Part shown: positions 17,375-25,082 of the stretch, piece after piece
Position numbering within the stretch: position 1 is the first letter of the stretch
Layout of the letters: the number at the start of each line of letters is the position of its first letter
Assembly (NCBI RefSeq): GCF_001651035.1
Contig: NZ_LXRG01000032.1
Coordinates: forward strand, 1-52,672
Reading direction: 5' to 3'
DNA from: Halomonas sp. ALS9
GTDB lineage: Bacteria; Pseudomonadota; Gammaproteobacteria; Pseudomonadales; Halomonadaceae
DNA length: 52,672 nucleotides
Notes under the pieces: model-generated
The model's database searches: none
Told to the model about the DNA's origin: nothing
What the model saw: only the letters and a program-made list of their open reading frames with translations
Position numbers and translations under genes: made by a program

Positions 17375-17707
17375 ATGAAACGGGCACGCAGCTACTCTCG
17401 CGTCACAAAACAGGCGCTCTCGATCCTCGGCAAGCTGATCAAGGCTGGCCGTTTGGAGCGCAAACTTACGGCTACCGAACTGTCGGAACGCGCAGGCATC
17501 ACCCGAAGAACCCTCCGCAATATCGAAAATGGCGAAGCCGGTTCTGAGATCGGCACCGTCTTCGAGGTTGCCGCACTCGTCGGCGTCCGTTTGTTCGATG
17601 TTGACAAACGGACACTCGCGATGAACAACGCCCATCTAGAAGAAAAACTAACGCTGCTACCTAAGAGCGTCCGCCATAGTAAGCAGGAGGTCGATGATGA
17701 TTTCTAA
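17375..17707 (+). CDS. hipB: HipB-like antitoxin, Xre-family HTH
   Basis: 110 residues. The HTH domain spans roughly residues 20-72: LIKAGRLERKLTATELSERAGITRRTLRNIENGEAGSEIGTVFEVAALVGVRLF, with the recognition pattern TRRTLRNIENGE. The C-terminal tail is acidic (EVDDDF). It binds operator DNA and the HipA-like kinase encoded immediately downstream, whose start overlaps this gene by 11 bases; the coupling ensures that antitoxin is made first. The DNA site is probably the palindrome at 17333-17348. The gene symbol reflects family and position, not proven function. Confidence 0.85.
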   Translation: MKRARSYSRVTKQALSILGKLIKAGRLERKLTATELSERAGITRRTLRNIENGEAGSEIGTVFEVAALVGVRLFDVDKRTLAMNNAHLEEKLTLLPKSVRHSKQEVDDDF

Positions 17708-19025
17708 GCTTACTGACCACAAAGAGGCCTATGTCTGGATTTGGCTGCCTGGAGAAACGCACCCCGTCGTGGCCGGCCGCATCACACAGAACGGGAACAA
17801 CTATGGCTTCAACTATGGCTTCAACTATGGCGCCAGCTATTTGGAGCGTGATGCCGCGATACCCATCTATGACTCAGAGCTTCCGCTCCGCCGCGGCCTG
17901 ATCGAACCGGCCGCTGGCTTGGCAATGGCCAGTTGCCTTCGTGATGGCTCGCCAGATGCTTGGGGCCGCAGGGTTATCATCAACCGTCTGATGGGTGCCA
18001 AGGCAACCGAGACCGAAACCAGCGATATTAACGAACTCACCTACTTGCTTGAGTCGGGATCGGATCGAATCGGTGCACTCGATTTTCAGCATTCCGCCAC
18101 GGAATACGTTCCCCGCCTCAAGGCAGAAGCGTCCTATGAGGAATTGCTGGAAGCGGCCGAACGGATCGAGCAAGGCGCCCCACTGACACCCGCGCTCGAT
18201 CAGGCGTTGAACCACGGCACATCGATCGGCGGCGCCCGCCCCAAAGCCCTGATCGATAACGGCAAGCACAAAACAATCGCCAAGTTCTCTTCAAGCACGG
18301 ACATTTACAGCGTCGTGAAGGCGGAATTTATCGCCATGAAGCTCGCGGCTTTGTGTAACCTCAATGTTGCCCCTGTCTCGATGATCTCGGCGGCTGGCAA
18401 AGACGTGCTGCTCATAGAACGCTTTGACCGCCTCAAATCAGAGGCCGGCTGGCAGCGCAGAGCAATGGTGTCGACTCTGACGATGCTTGGCCTTGACGAA
18501 ATGATGGCGCGCTATGCGTCTTATGAAGATCTTGCCGAGATCATCCGTCACCGCTTCACCAAGCCAAAGGAAACGCTGAAAGAGCTGTACGGACGGATCG
18601 TTTTTAATATCCTATGCGGCAATACGGACGACCATGCTCGCAACCATGCCGCATTCTGGGACGGCGAGATGCTTACCTTGACCCCTGCCTATGATATCTG
18701 CCCACAAGGGAGAACCGGCAACGAGGCGACACAGGCAATGCTGATCAAGGGTGAAAACCGTATGAGTACGCTGCATAGCTGTCTCATGGCCGCGCCTGAT
18801 TTCTTGCTCAATGAAAAAGAAGCCAAGAGCATCATCGATAACCAACTCGCAACGATTGCCAGTGAATGGAAGGAGCTCTGCGAGGAAGCCAAGCTAACCG
18901 AGACCGACCGGAAGCTCTTTGTCGGTCGGCAGTTTTTGAACAGCTATTGCATTGAAGGCCTGGGGGCCGAACATAGCGCGCTACGTGAAGGCTTTGAGTC
19001 TGCGCGGGCACAGTTGCTCTGTTAA
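17697..19025 (+). CDS. hipA: HipA-like serine/threonine-kinase toxin
   Basis: 442 residues. HipA kinases phosphorylate cytosolic targets such as glutamyl-tRNA synthetase and cause growth arrest. Visible features are the N-terminal subdomain with LPLRRGLIEPAAGLAMASCLRDGSPDAWGRRVI, the nucleotide-binding Gly loop GTSIGGARPK (174-183), Glu210 in VVKAEFIAMKLA, the catalytic loop GNTDDHARNH with Asp311, and the metal-binding AYDICP with Asp333. AGGAGG at 17685-17690 favours the ATG at 17697 over that at 17694. A 12-base tandem repeat at 17799-17830 gives YGFNYGFNYG (residues 36-45), an unusual small expansion near the N-terminus. All catalytic residues are kept, so the toxin looks active. Confidence 0.9.
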   Translation: MISKLTDHKEAYVWIWLPGETHPVVAGRITQNGNNYGFNYGFNYGASYLERDAAIPIYDSELPLRRGLIEPAAGLAMASCLRDGSPDAWGRRVIINRLMGAKATETETSDINELTYLLESGSDRIGALDFQHSATEYVPRLKAEASYEELLEAAERIEQGAPLTPALDQALNHGTSIGGARPKALIDNGKHKTIAKFSSSTDIYSVVKAEFIAMKLAALCNLNVAPVSMISAAGKDVLLIERFDRLKSEAGWQRRAMVSTLTMLGLDEMMARYASYEDLAEIIRHRFTKPKETLKELYGRIVFNILCGNTDDHARNHAAFWDGEMLTLTPAYDICPQGRTGNEATQAMLIKGENRMSTLHSCLMAAPDFLLNEKEAKSIIDNQLATIASEWKELCEEAKLTETDRKLFVGRQFLNSYCIEGLGAEHSALREGFESARAQLLC

Positions 19026-19108
19026 AAAAGTTGCTCGGTTAAAAAGGCAACCAGTTGCGCTGTTCCGAAATACAGATGAGCCGATTGCCTATCTATTCAA
19101 ATCATATT

Positions 19109-19139
19109 ATGAGCCGATTAAGATTTTTATTCGGCTCAT
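19109..19139. terminator. Hairpin downstream of hipA (recurring element)
   Basis: ATGAGCCGA and TCGGCTCAT pair around an AT-rich loop. A partial copy, GATGAGCCGATT, precedes it at 19075-19086. The same element recurs at 23389-23417 after another gene, so it is either a terminator type or a REP-like repeat. Confidence 0.5.
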
Positions 19140-19165
19140 AGGCCAGTGAGGTGGATTCTTAGAAT

Positions 19166-19303
19166 AGAGAGGGCAGTCACTTAGACTGCCCTTTCGTTTC
19201 ATGCGTGAAGCGGGAATACGGAAATGAAATCAGTGTCAGCGCTTACCTTCAATGCGTAGCGTCGCCACTTCATCTAGCGCCAAGCCTGCCGCTTCAACGA
19301 TGG
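19166..19303 (-). pseudogene. C-terminal remnant of an Rpn-family nuclease gene with its terminator
   Basis: Reading from about 19303 down to the stop at 19236, the minus strand encodes IVEAAGLALDEVATLRIEGKR. This matches the last residues of the complete Rpn-family protein at 25083-26045 (IAEATGLTLDEVAKLRIEGKR). The following hairpin (GGGCAGTC/GACTGCCC, 19171-19191) also resembles the one after the complete gene. No upstream part of the gene is present. It is the scar of a deleted or partly copied paralogue. Confidence 0.75.
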
Positions 19304-19342
19304 CCAGAGCATCGAAGATGGCGAAACTCCAGCAACCCAGAT

Positions 19343-20563
19343 TCAATGCCCAACAACCTGGGTTTCTCCATTTCGGCGGCCCGGTTTGAAAGCATGTGAA
19401 CTAGCCGCGCAAGCGATGATAAAGGCGGCGCCAAGCAAGACCACCAGAGCCCAGGGGAAAGCACCGACACCCCATGAATTAAGAAGCATACCGCCAGCTA
19501 CTCCACCGCCAGCAATCGCAGCGTTCCATGTCACCACATTCATGGAAAGCGCCACATCGGCGCCACTTCCAGCAGTATCGGCCAACGCGGTTTGCAGCAG
19601 TGTGGCAGCACCGCCGAAGGTGACGCCCCAAACCGCAACGCCGGTGTAGACGACAACAGGATTTTGAGTATTCAAACCAAAGATGAAGGCGGTTATCGCG
19701 AAGGCGGCAAGGCTTGCGAGTACCGTGACCCGCAAATGTCTGTCCACGAGTTTTCCCGCAATCCAGATACCGACAAGCGACGCTGCACCAAAGGTTAATA
19801 GCACCAGATCAATCCGTTCGCCGAGTCCCGCCGCCCCCACAAACGGCGCAATATAGGTGTAGAGAATATTGTGGGCCAACATCCACGTTAAGACCACGGC
19901 AAGCACTGGCCGCACGCCAGGGGTGGTAAAGACTTTTCGCAATGGCATACCCTCGCTGGCGGACTGTCCGGGATAGTCTGGAACCTTGGCAATGACCCAT
20001 ACAATCAACATAAGCGTCAAAGCGGACATGACCCAGAAAGCGGTACGCCAGCCTGCGACCGACCCCATGTAAGTTCCAAGAGGCACCCCTAGCGATAACG
20101 CAATGGGGATTCCGACCATCGCTACGGCCATTGCACGCCCTTGTTGATGCGGAGCAACCATACGTCTCGCATAACCAGCGAGAAGACTCCAAGCCAACCC
20201 GGCGGCAACACCCGCAAAGAAGCGGGCAACTAACGTTAGGCCATAGGTACTGGATAGCGCCGTGACCGAGTTAAAAACGAAGAACCCGATAATGGTGAGT
20301 AGCAAGACGTTACGTCGCCGCCAACCACGCGTAGCAATCGTCAACGGAATCGCCGCTAACAACGACCCCAGCGCATACGCCGTCACCATTTGACCTGCCA
20401 ACGCTTGGCTGATCCCGAGACCTTCACTGATTTGAGGTAACAAGCCCGCAGGCAGCGTTTCTGTCACGATGCAAATAAAGCCCGTCATGGCCAAGGCCAA
20501 CAGTGCGGACATGGGAAGCTTATCGGTCGCAGCCGATTCCGCCTGAATAGATGAGTAGTCCAC
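19343..20563 (-). CDS. MFS efflux transporter (DHA1/AraJ-like)
   Basis: 406 residues with about twelve membrane helices. Motifs are ITETLPAGLLPQISEGLGISQALAGQMVTAYALGSLLAAIPL at the start (actually VTETLPAG), RFFAGVAAGLAWSLLAGYARRM and VGIPIALSLGVPLGTYMGSVAGWRTAFW, typical of the sugar-efflux/chloramphenicol-resistance branch. The start is GTG 20563 with AAAGGG upstream. It is divergent from a TetR gene at 20739; the 175-base gap carries two copies of a TetR-type operator motif, so substrate-induced derepression is likely. The substrate is unknown. Confidence 0.87.
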   Translation of the reverse strand: MDYSSIQAESAATDKLPMSALLALAMTGFICIVTETLPAGLLPQISEGLGISQALAGQMVTAYALGSLLAAIPLTIATRGWRRRNVLLLTIIGFFVFNSVTALSSTYGLTLVARFFAGVAAGLAWSLLAGYARRMVAPHQQGRAMAVAMVGIPIALSLGVPLGTYMGSVAGWRTAFWVMSALTLMLIVWVIAKVPDYPGQSASEGMPLRKVFTTPGVRPVLAVVLTWMLAHNILYTYIAPFVGAAGLGERIDLVLLTFGAASLVGIWIAGKLVDRHLRVTVLASLAAFAITAFIFGLNTQNPVVVYTGVAVWGVTFGGAATLLQTALADTAGSGADVALSMNVVTWNAAIAGGGVAGGMLLNSWGVGAFPWALVVLLGAAFIIACAASSHAFKPGRRNGETQVVGH

Positions 20564-20632
20564 AAAAAATACCCTTTCGAAGATAAAGTTTAGCGCTGGG
20601 CAGCAGGCACCCAGAGCATTGCGCGAAACATA

Positions 20633-20703
20633 TGTATCGATCGGTATAAATATGCGACGCCAGACAGATTATTGTCAATAAGTTTTGTATCGAGTAGTAT
20701 ATA
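20633..20703. promoter_or_regulatory. Two operator copies between MFS and TetR genes
   Basis: TGTATCGATCGGTATA at 20633-20648 and TGTATCGAGTAGTATA at 20686-20701 share TGTATCGA-N(3)-GTATA. The first contains TATCGATCGGTA, a palindrome with one mismatched pair. They lie in the shared promoter region of the divergent pair, with start-to-start spacing of 53 bases. Confidence 0.6.
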
Positions 20704-20738
20704 AGTCACATGTATTTAGTGACGTAATGGAGTAATAA

Positions 20739-21356
20739 ATGGCACAGATGGGGCGTCCCAGAGCGTTTGATCGGCAGCAAGCCATCGAGCAAGCGATGCA
20801 CCTTTTCTGGGAACAGGGTTATGAGACAACGTCGCTAAGCCAGCTCAAAACTCAGATCGGCGGCGGCATCTCTGCACCAAGCTTTTATGCGGCTTTCGGA
20901 TCCAAGGAAGCCTTGTTCAAAGAGGCTGTTCAATGCTACCTGGAGAGCTATGCCCGCGTGACAGACGCCCTATGGGACGATGAAATAGCTCCCAGAGAAG
21001 CGGTCGAACTTACGCTACGTCGTTCGACGAAAATGCAGTGCGAATCGGGACACCCAAAAGGCTGCATGGTGGCCTTAGGAACCATGAGTGCGCCAAAACA
21101 TGAGCATGCGCATGTCACAAAGCCGTTGGCCGTTTCACGTGCGCGTACTCATGCCGGGTTTGTACGATGCGTTGAGCGTGGCATTGCTATGGGCGAGCTC
21201 GCCGAGAAAGCCGATGCTCAGGCCATGGGGACGGCATTCAGTAGTTTTCTGCTGGGTGTGTCGATATCAGCGAGAGACGGCGTCAAGATATCGGTCTTCA
21301 ATGCATCTATTACCGAGCTCATGAAATTGTGGGACGCCGCAAGCAATGAGCGGTAG
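20739..21356 (+). CDS. TetR/AcrR-family repressor of the adjacent MFS pump
   Basis: 205 residues. N-terminal HTH: GRPRAFDRQQAIEQAMHLFWEQGYETTSLSQLKTQIGGGISAPSFYAAFGSKEALFKEAV (about residues 5-65). The C-terminal domain includes SGHPKGCMVALGT, a segment shared by TetR proteins that control quinone or electrophile responses. GGAG precedes the ATG. Divergent orientation and the paired operator sites suggest autorepression and repression of the pump. Confidence 0.88.
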   Translation: MAQMGRPRAFDRQQAIEQAMHLFWEQGYETTSLSQLKTQIGGGISAPSFYAAFGSKEALFKEAVQCYLESYARVTDALWDDEIAPREAVELTLRRSTKMQCESGHPKGCMVALGTMSAPKHEHAHVTKPLAVSRARTHAGFVRCVERGIAMGELAEKADAQAMGTAFSSFLLGVSISARDGVKISVFNASITELMKLWDAASNER

Positions 21357-21421
21357 GGATTTTCTCAAATAAAACGTCTCCCGCCCTTTAGCAATTCCCC
21401 AAGACACCCAGCCGCTATTCG

Positions 21422-21446
21422 ATCATCGCCGCCATTCGGCGATGAT
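21422..21446. terminator. Hairpin between convergent TetR and LysR genes
   Basis: ATCATCGCCG-CCATT-CGGCGATGAT: perfect 10-bp stem, 5-base loop, in the gap between two convergent genes. There is no clear T-run, so it may be a weak bidirectional terminator or an extragenic palindrome. Confidence 0.45.
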
Positions 21447-21496
21447 ACTGAGAATGGTGAGAAGTAGCTGATTGATTCACGACGCAGGAACGCGCG

Positions 21497-22381
21497 TCAC
21501 TCCCGCAACAGATCAATAAAGGCCCGCAGGCTGGGCGGTACATGCCGGTTGTTAGGATAGTAAAGATATAGGCCGGGTATATGGGAGCACCAATCCTCAA
21601 GCACCGTCACTAGCCTCCCCTCGCGAATGAACGCGTGAGCATAGGGTTCCGGCACATAGGCAATACCCAACCCATCCGCTGCCGCCTCTACCATTAACTG
21701 GCTGCTATCCATTGTCATAACGCCGGGTACGTCAACCGACACATCCTGACCATGCTGGTGGAATTCCCAGCGGTAACGTTTCCCGCTGGGCAAGCGCTGC
21801 TTTATGCATTGATGCATGGCGAGTTGGTCAGGTGTTTCGGGGATCGGTTTACCATTTAAATAATCAGGAGAGGCAACGGCGAGGAAGCGCATTTCATCCC
21901 CGACGGGAATAGCGATCATATCTTTGGGGACGGCTTCTCTTAGCCTCACCCCCGCATCGAAACCCTGCTCAACAATATCGACCAACCGCCCCTCCGCCAC
22001 CAGATCAAGCTCAACGCCGTCGTAAAGCGTTAGAAATCGCGGCACAACACGCTGCAGCAACAGGCGAATTGCCCCTTCGCTACCGTTAATGCGTAATCTG
22101 CCGGTTATCTTGCCTTCCAGTCTCGAGGCCTCTTCCAGAATGCTATCCAGCTCGCCCAGTAGCGGCCCCAAACGCTGAAGTAACCGCTCACCACTTTCGG
22201 TCAACGAGACACTGCGCGTGGTGCGGTGTAAAAGACGCGTGCCGAGTCGGCGCTCAAGGGTTCGCAGAGTATGGCTCAGCGACGAACGGCTGACGCCCAT
22301 CAAGTCCGCCGCACGGCGAAAGCTGCGATGTTCGGCCACCGCTTTAAAGGCATTAAGATCAGTTAACGTTGGTTTGCTCAT
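21497..22381 (-). CDS. LysR-family transcriptional regulator (SDR-linked)
   Basis: 294 residues. The N-terminal winged HTH is LTDLNAFKAVAEHRSFRRAADLMGVSRSSLSHTLRTLERRLGTRLLHRTTRSVSLTESGERLL (about residues 5-70). The substrate-binding domain begins with GRLRINGSEGAIRLLLQRVVPRFLTLYDGVELDLVAEGRLVDIVEQGFDAGVRL, the pattern of the common 'oxidoreductase-linked' LysR group. It is divergent from the SDR gene at 22490 across 108 bases, so it is the probable activator or repressor of that gene. Confidence 0.9.
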   Translation of the reverse strand: MSKPTLTDLNAFKAVAEHRSFRRAADLMGVSRSSLSHTLRTLERRLGTRLLHRTTRSVSLTESGERLLQRLGPLLGELDSILEEASRLEGKITGRLRINGSEGAIRLLLQRVVPRFLTLYDGVELDLVAEGRLVDIVEQGFDAGVRLREAVPKDMIAIPVGDEMRFLAVASPDYLNGKPIPETPDQLAMHQCIKQRLPSGKRYRWEFHQHGQDVSVDVPGVMTMDSSQLMVEAAADGLGIAYVPEPYAHAFIREGRLVTVLEDWCSHIPGLYLYYPNNRHVPPSLRAFIDLLRE

Positions 22382-22489
22382 TGGTGAATAGCTTTCACTA
22401 CTTCATCTCAATTGTTGAGTATTCAGTTAACAGTATTACTGGCCTAACGTATCTCCTGCAACGCCCAATCAACCCACAGGAGATAAAGC

Positions 22490-23329
22490 ATGGCTAACAC
22501 CTGGCTAATTACAGGCACCTCTACCGGCCTTGGCCGCCTGCTCACCGAACGCCTGCTAGAACGCGGCGACCGCGTGGTGGCTACGCTACGCCGTCACGGT
22601 GCGCTGGATGACCTGCTGGCCCAGCACGGAGAGCGCCTTTACGTGGTGAACTTCGACGTGACCGATACGCAGGCAATGAGACAGGGCGTAGCGCACGCCT
22701 TTGCCGCTTTCGGCCGCATCGATGTGGTAGTCAGCAACGCAGGCTACGGCGTGTTCGGCGCCGCCGAAGAAGCCACAGACGAACAGATTGAACGACAGAT
22801 CGCGACCAATCTCACCGGTTCGATTCAATTGATTCGGGCGGCGCTACCCCACCTGCGCGAGCAAGGTGGTGGGCGTATCGTGCAGGTGTCGTCGGAGGGC
22901 GGCCAGATCGCCTACCCCTGCTTTAGCCTTTACCACGCCAGCAAATGGGGTATCGAGGGGTTTGTCGAGTCGGTCGCTCAGGAAGTAGCGCCCTGGGGTA
23001 TCGATTTCATTATTGCCGAACCCGGCCCCACTGCCACCCAGTTTGCGGATGCACTGGATCGCACACAGCCGATGCCCCTATATGAAGAGACGCCAGCGGG
23101 CGAGCTTCGTCGTGGATTAGCCTCTGGCGCTTTCACTATCAAAGGCGATGCGGCAAAAACCGTTAACCTCATCATCGAAACAGCTGATATGCCCACTCCC
23201 CCGCTGCGCCTGGCATTAGGCAGCACGGCCTACCACTCCATTCATAATGCGCTCATGCAGCGGATGAGCGAACTTGAGGCAAACAAGCAGTTAACACTGG
23301 CGGCCGATAGCGACGCGTTCATCGAATAA
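22490..23329 (+). CDS. Short-chain dehydrogenase/reductase
   Basis: 279 residues, NAD(P)-dependent oxidoreductase of the classical SDR fold. Visible features are the cofactor loop TGTSTGLG (residues 8-15), the NAG motif in VVSNAGYG near residue 84, the catalytic Ser in VQVSSEGG, and YHASK with catalytic Tyr and Lys around residues 150-154. GGAGATAAAGC precedes the ATG. It is divergent from a LysR regulator. The substrate is unknown. Confidence 0.9.
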   Translation: MANTWLITGTSTGLGRLLTERLLERGDRVVATLRRHGALDDLLAQHGERLYVVNFDVTDTQAMRQGVAHAFAAFGRIDVVVSNAGYGVFGAAEEATDEQIERQIATNLTGSIQLIRAALPHLREQGGGRIVQVSSEGGQIAYPCFSLYHASKWGIEGFVESVAQEVAPWGIDFIIAEPGPTATQFADALDRTQPMPLYEETPAGELRRGLASGAFTIKGDAAKTVNLIIETADMPTPPLRLALGSTAYHSIHNALMQRMSELEANKQLTLAADSDAFIE

Positions 23330-23353
23330 CCTGTCCAAGCCCAAAAGATACCA

Positions 23354-23417
23354 ATGAGCCGATTACGGCGCCCTTTCGGCTCAGATGATGAGCTGAATAA
23401 GATTCGTATTCGGCTCA
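23354..23417. terminator. Tandem hairpins downstream of the SDR gene
   Basis: Hairpin 1 pairs TGAGCCGA (23355-23362) with TCGGCTCA (23376-23383). Hairpin 2 pairs TGAGCTGAATA (from 23389) with TATTCGGCTCA (to 23417) with one wobble. Hairpin 2 closely matches the element after hipA at 19109-19139. Confidence 0.5.
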
Positions 23418-23538
23418 CATAGGGGGCGTTCGGTTGAGTATATGAATCTTGCGGAGATAAGCGATGAGTCAACTAGCGGGTGGATCAGCGACTGAGAGCG
23501 CAGTATTAATACTATTAAAATAAAGACTCTCAATGTAA

Positions 23539-23906
23539 TTACTTAGGCCAAAGCCGCGTCAACACTTGCTCTAAATGAAGCCTATCTGCCCGGCGCTTAT
23601 CCTCAGAACGCCGAGCCAAATTCTGCAACTTGCGTTTAACACCCGGCAGGTTGCGAGCCTGAGACAGCCCAATCAGATCAAAGTCCGGCTGCTCATCTTC
23701 AACGGAAAGCAGAAACTCTCGCGAAGGCTCGTCCATCCACCCACCAAGACGTACCAATAGCCGTTCCCGAATCGAGGGAGGCCGTACTAGAACAGGTTAA
23801 TCGCCGTTCCGCCCTTCAATGCAAAACGTGGCTCCAGTGACAGTATCGGGAGAATATCTACCAGCAGTTGTACACGATCGGTGTAGCGTTTATCCCAAGT
23901 GCTCAT
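23539..23906 (-). pseudogene. AbiEii-like toxin gene with internal deletion
   Basis: From ATG 23906 the minus strand encodes about 39 residues ending FALKGGTAINLF, the N-terminus of AbiEii/DUF1814 nucleotidyltransferase toxins with the GG(T) motif. It then hits a stop at 23787-23789. From about 23770 another frame encodes the C-terminal part (LLSVEDEQPDFDLIGLSQARNLPGVKRKLQNLARRSEDKR...). The entire centre, with the catalytic acidic residues, is missing. The start overlaps the AbiEi gene stop by 17 bases, the normal arrangement for this pair. The toxin is therefore dead by deletion. Confidence 0.75.
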
Positions 23907-24720
23907 CCAAGTCCCTCGGTAGCGTGATCTGATAAGTCGGGTGTAAACGACCACCGGGCATCAGAACGCGTTTACCGCTGCCGAGATCCACCCCATCTAG
24001 CGATATTCGTTTGAACCATGCATGCTGGTACCGATCCGCCAAGGCAAGAAATAATCGCTTCGCTTTGATGCTATTGCAGTGGCGTAACAACCCCGTCACG
24101 CGCCTTGGGCTCAGTGTTGCCAAACTCTGCATAAGCGTATCGGCTTCGTAGGCCAGCACCGCGCTGGCGGGGCCATCGCAAAGTTCCAGTATCGCGCGCT
24201 CTGGTGTAGAACAAACGATGGTTCCCGCCCCAGAAAGCACCTCTTGCCGCTTAAGGCCCTGCTCAAGTAGCTGATCCTTCTGCGTATCCGCAGTGAAATC
24301 CGGCAACGGGCAGTCAAAGGGAGGCTTGCCGCAGAACTCAAATCGATCAGGCATAGCCAACTGGCTAAGCCAACCAGACGGTCGAGTAGACCCGTAAAGC
24401 GTTATCGTGGCAGCTTCGCCGAGCCGCAGGTAGTGTTCATACCCTTGCATTGCCAACGCGAAGCGCCCGCCAACATATAACGCCAAGCTCTCCCGCTCTT
24501 GTAGGCTTCGCACTACGCCCTGCCACTGCAGCCGCCCGCCCTTTCTCAGATAGACACCACGCGCCGGAGACACCAGCCAACCGCTGGCGACATAGCGCGC
24601 CACAAGGCTTCTCGAATAGCCATGCGCCTGCAGCCAGCGGCTGGAGACTAAATCAGAGTCTCCCAGGCTGGCTAGCAAGTGGTTTAATTTTGATGTTTTT
24701 TGTTCACTTATAGTGAACAT
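23890..24720 (-). CDS. AbiEi-family antitoxin/transcriptional regulator
   Basis: Antitoxin of a type IV toxin-antitoxin (AbiE) system, about 276 residues from ATG 24720; an in-frame TTG start at 24756 is possible. The N-terminal winged-helix block is LVSSRWLQAHGYSRSLVARYVASGWLVSPARGVYLRKGG (about residues 25-63). The C-terminal domain holds ICSTPERAILELCDGP, a family marker. AbiEi proteins repress their own promoter and counteract the AbiEii nucleotidyltransferase. Its cognate toxin gene here is internally deleted, so this is an orphan regulator. A perfect inverted repeat overlaps its first codons (24702-24718). Whether it still represses only itself or other loci is open. Confidence 0.82.
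   Translation of the reverse strand: MFTISEQKTSKLNHLLASLGDSDLVSSRWLQAHGYSRSLVARYVASGWLVSPARGVYLRKGGRLQWQGVVRSLQERESLALYVGGRFALAMQGYEHYLRLGEAATITLYGSTRPSGWLSQLAMPDRFEFCGKPPFDCPLPDFTADTQKDQLLEQGLKRQEVLSGAGTIVCSTPERAILELCDGPASAVLAYEADTLMQSLATLSPRRVTGLLRHCNSIKAKRLFLALADRYQHAWFKRISLDGVDLGSGKRVLMPGGRLHPTYQITLPRDLDEHLG
24702..24718. promoter_or_regulatory. Inverted repeat over the AbiEi start
   Basis: GTTCACT-TAT-AGTGAAC, perfect 7-bp arms with a 3-base spacer, occupying codons 1-6 if ATG 24720 is used. An additional AGTGAA half site lies at 24746-24751. AbiEi antitoxins are known to bind inverted repeats at their own promoter. Confidence 0.45.
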
Positions 24721-24827
24721 AATACGGCTTTCAAAAACCTTGTCCAGTGAATTCAAGGTTTACCAAAAAGCTTTTATGATCACTATGGGTGAGCCTATTG
24801 GCTATATCCTGAACTCGCCCCCAAGAG

Positions 24828-24889
24828 TTGCTTACCCAAGGGATTAAGAGGCTGCCGTTTAGGCCAAAAGGCAATCAGGTTCCGGCCAC
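24828..24889 (-). pseudogene. C-terminal remnant of a LysR-type regulator gene
   Basis: The minus strand reads RNLIAFWPKRQPLNPLGKQLL. This matches the C-terminus of the complete LysR gene at 26128-27036 (RNLIAFWPKRQALNPVGQQLL). The DNA aligns without gaps to 26152-26213 with 9 mismatches in 62 bases. Only the tail is present. It sits beyond the 3' end of the Rpn gene and so looks like debris from a duplicated LysR-Rpn segment. Confidence 0.75.
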
Positions 24890-25018
24890 ACCAGCTTGTT
24901 TGAAGCGCGCATTAATGATTCACGTCAAACAGCTGTTCACTACTGAATATGAACCATTGCATCAAGTTCTTTCATGGCATGGGAAATGTCTGCCATCATC
25001 AGCGCCCAAAAACAGAAA

Positions 25019-25041
25019 GGGCAGCCACTCGGACTGCCCTT
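25019..25041. terminator. Hairpin downstream of the Rpn gene
   Basis: Stem AGGGCAGCC/GGACTGCCCT in the 3' flank of the minus-strand Rpn gene. A similar hairpin follows the Rpn remnant at 19171-19191. Confidence 0.5.
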
Positions 25042-25082
25042 TCATTCTATGTGCGAATCGGGAATACGGGAGTAAAAGCAGA

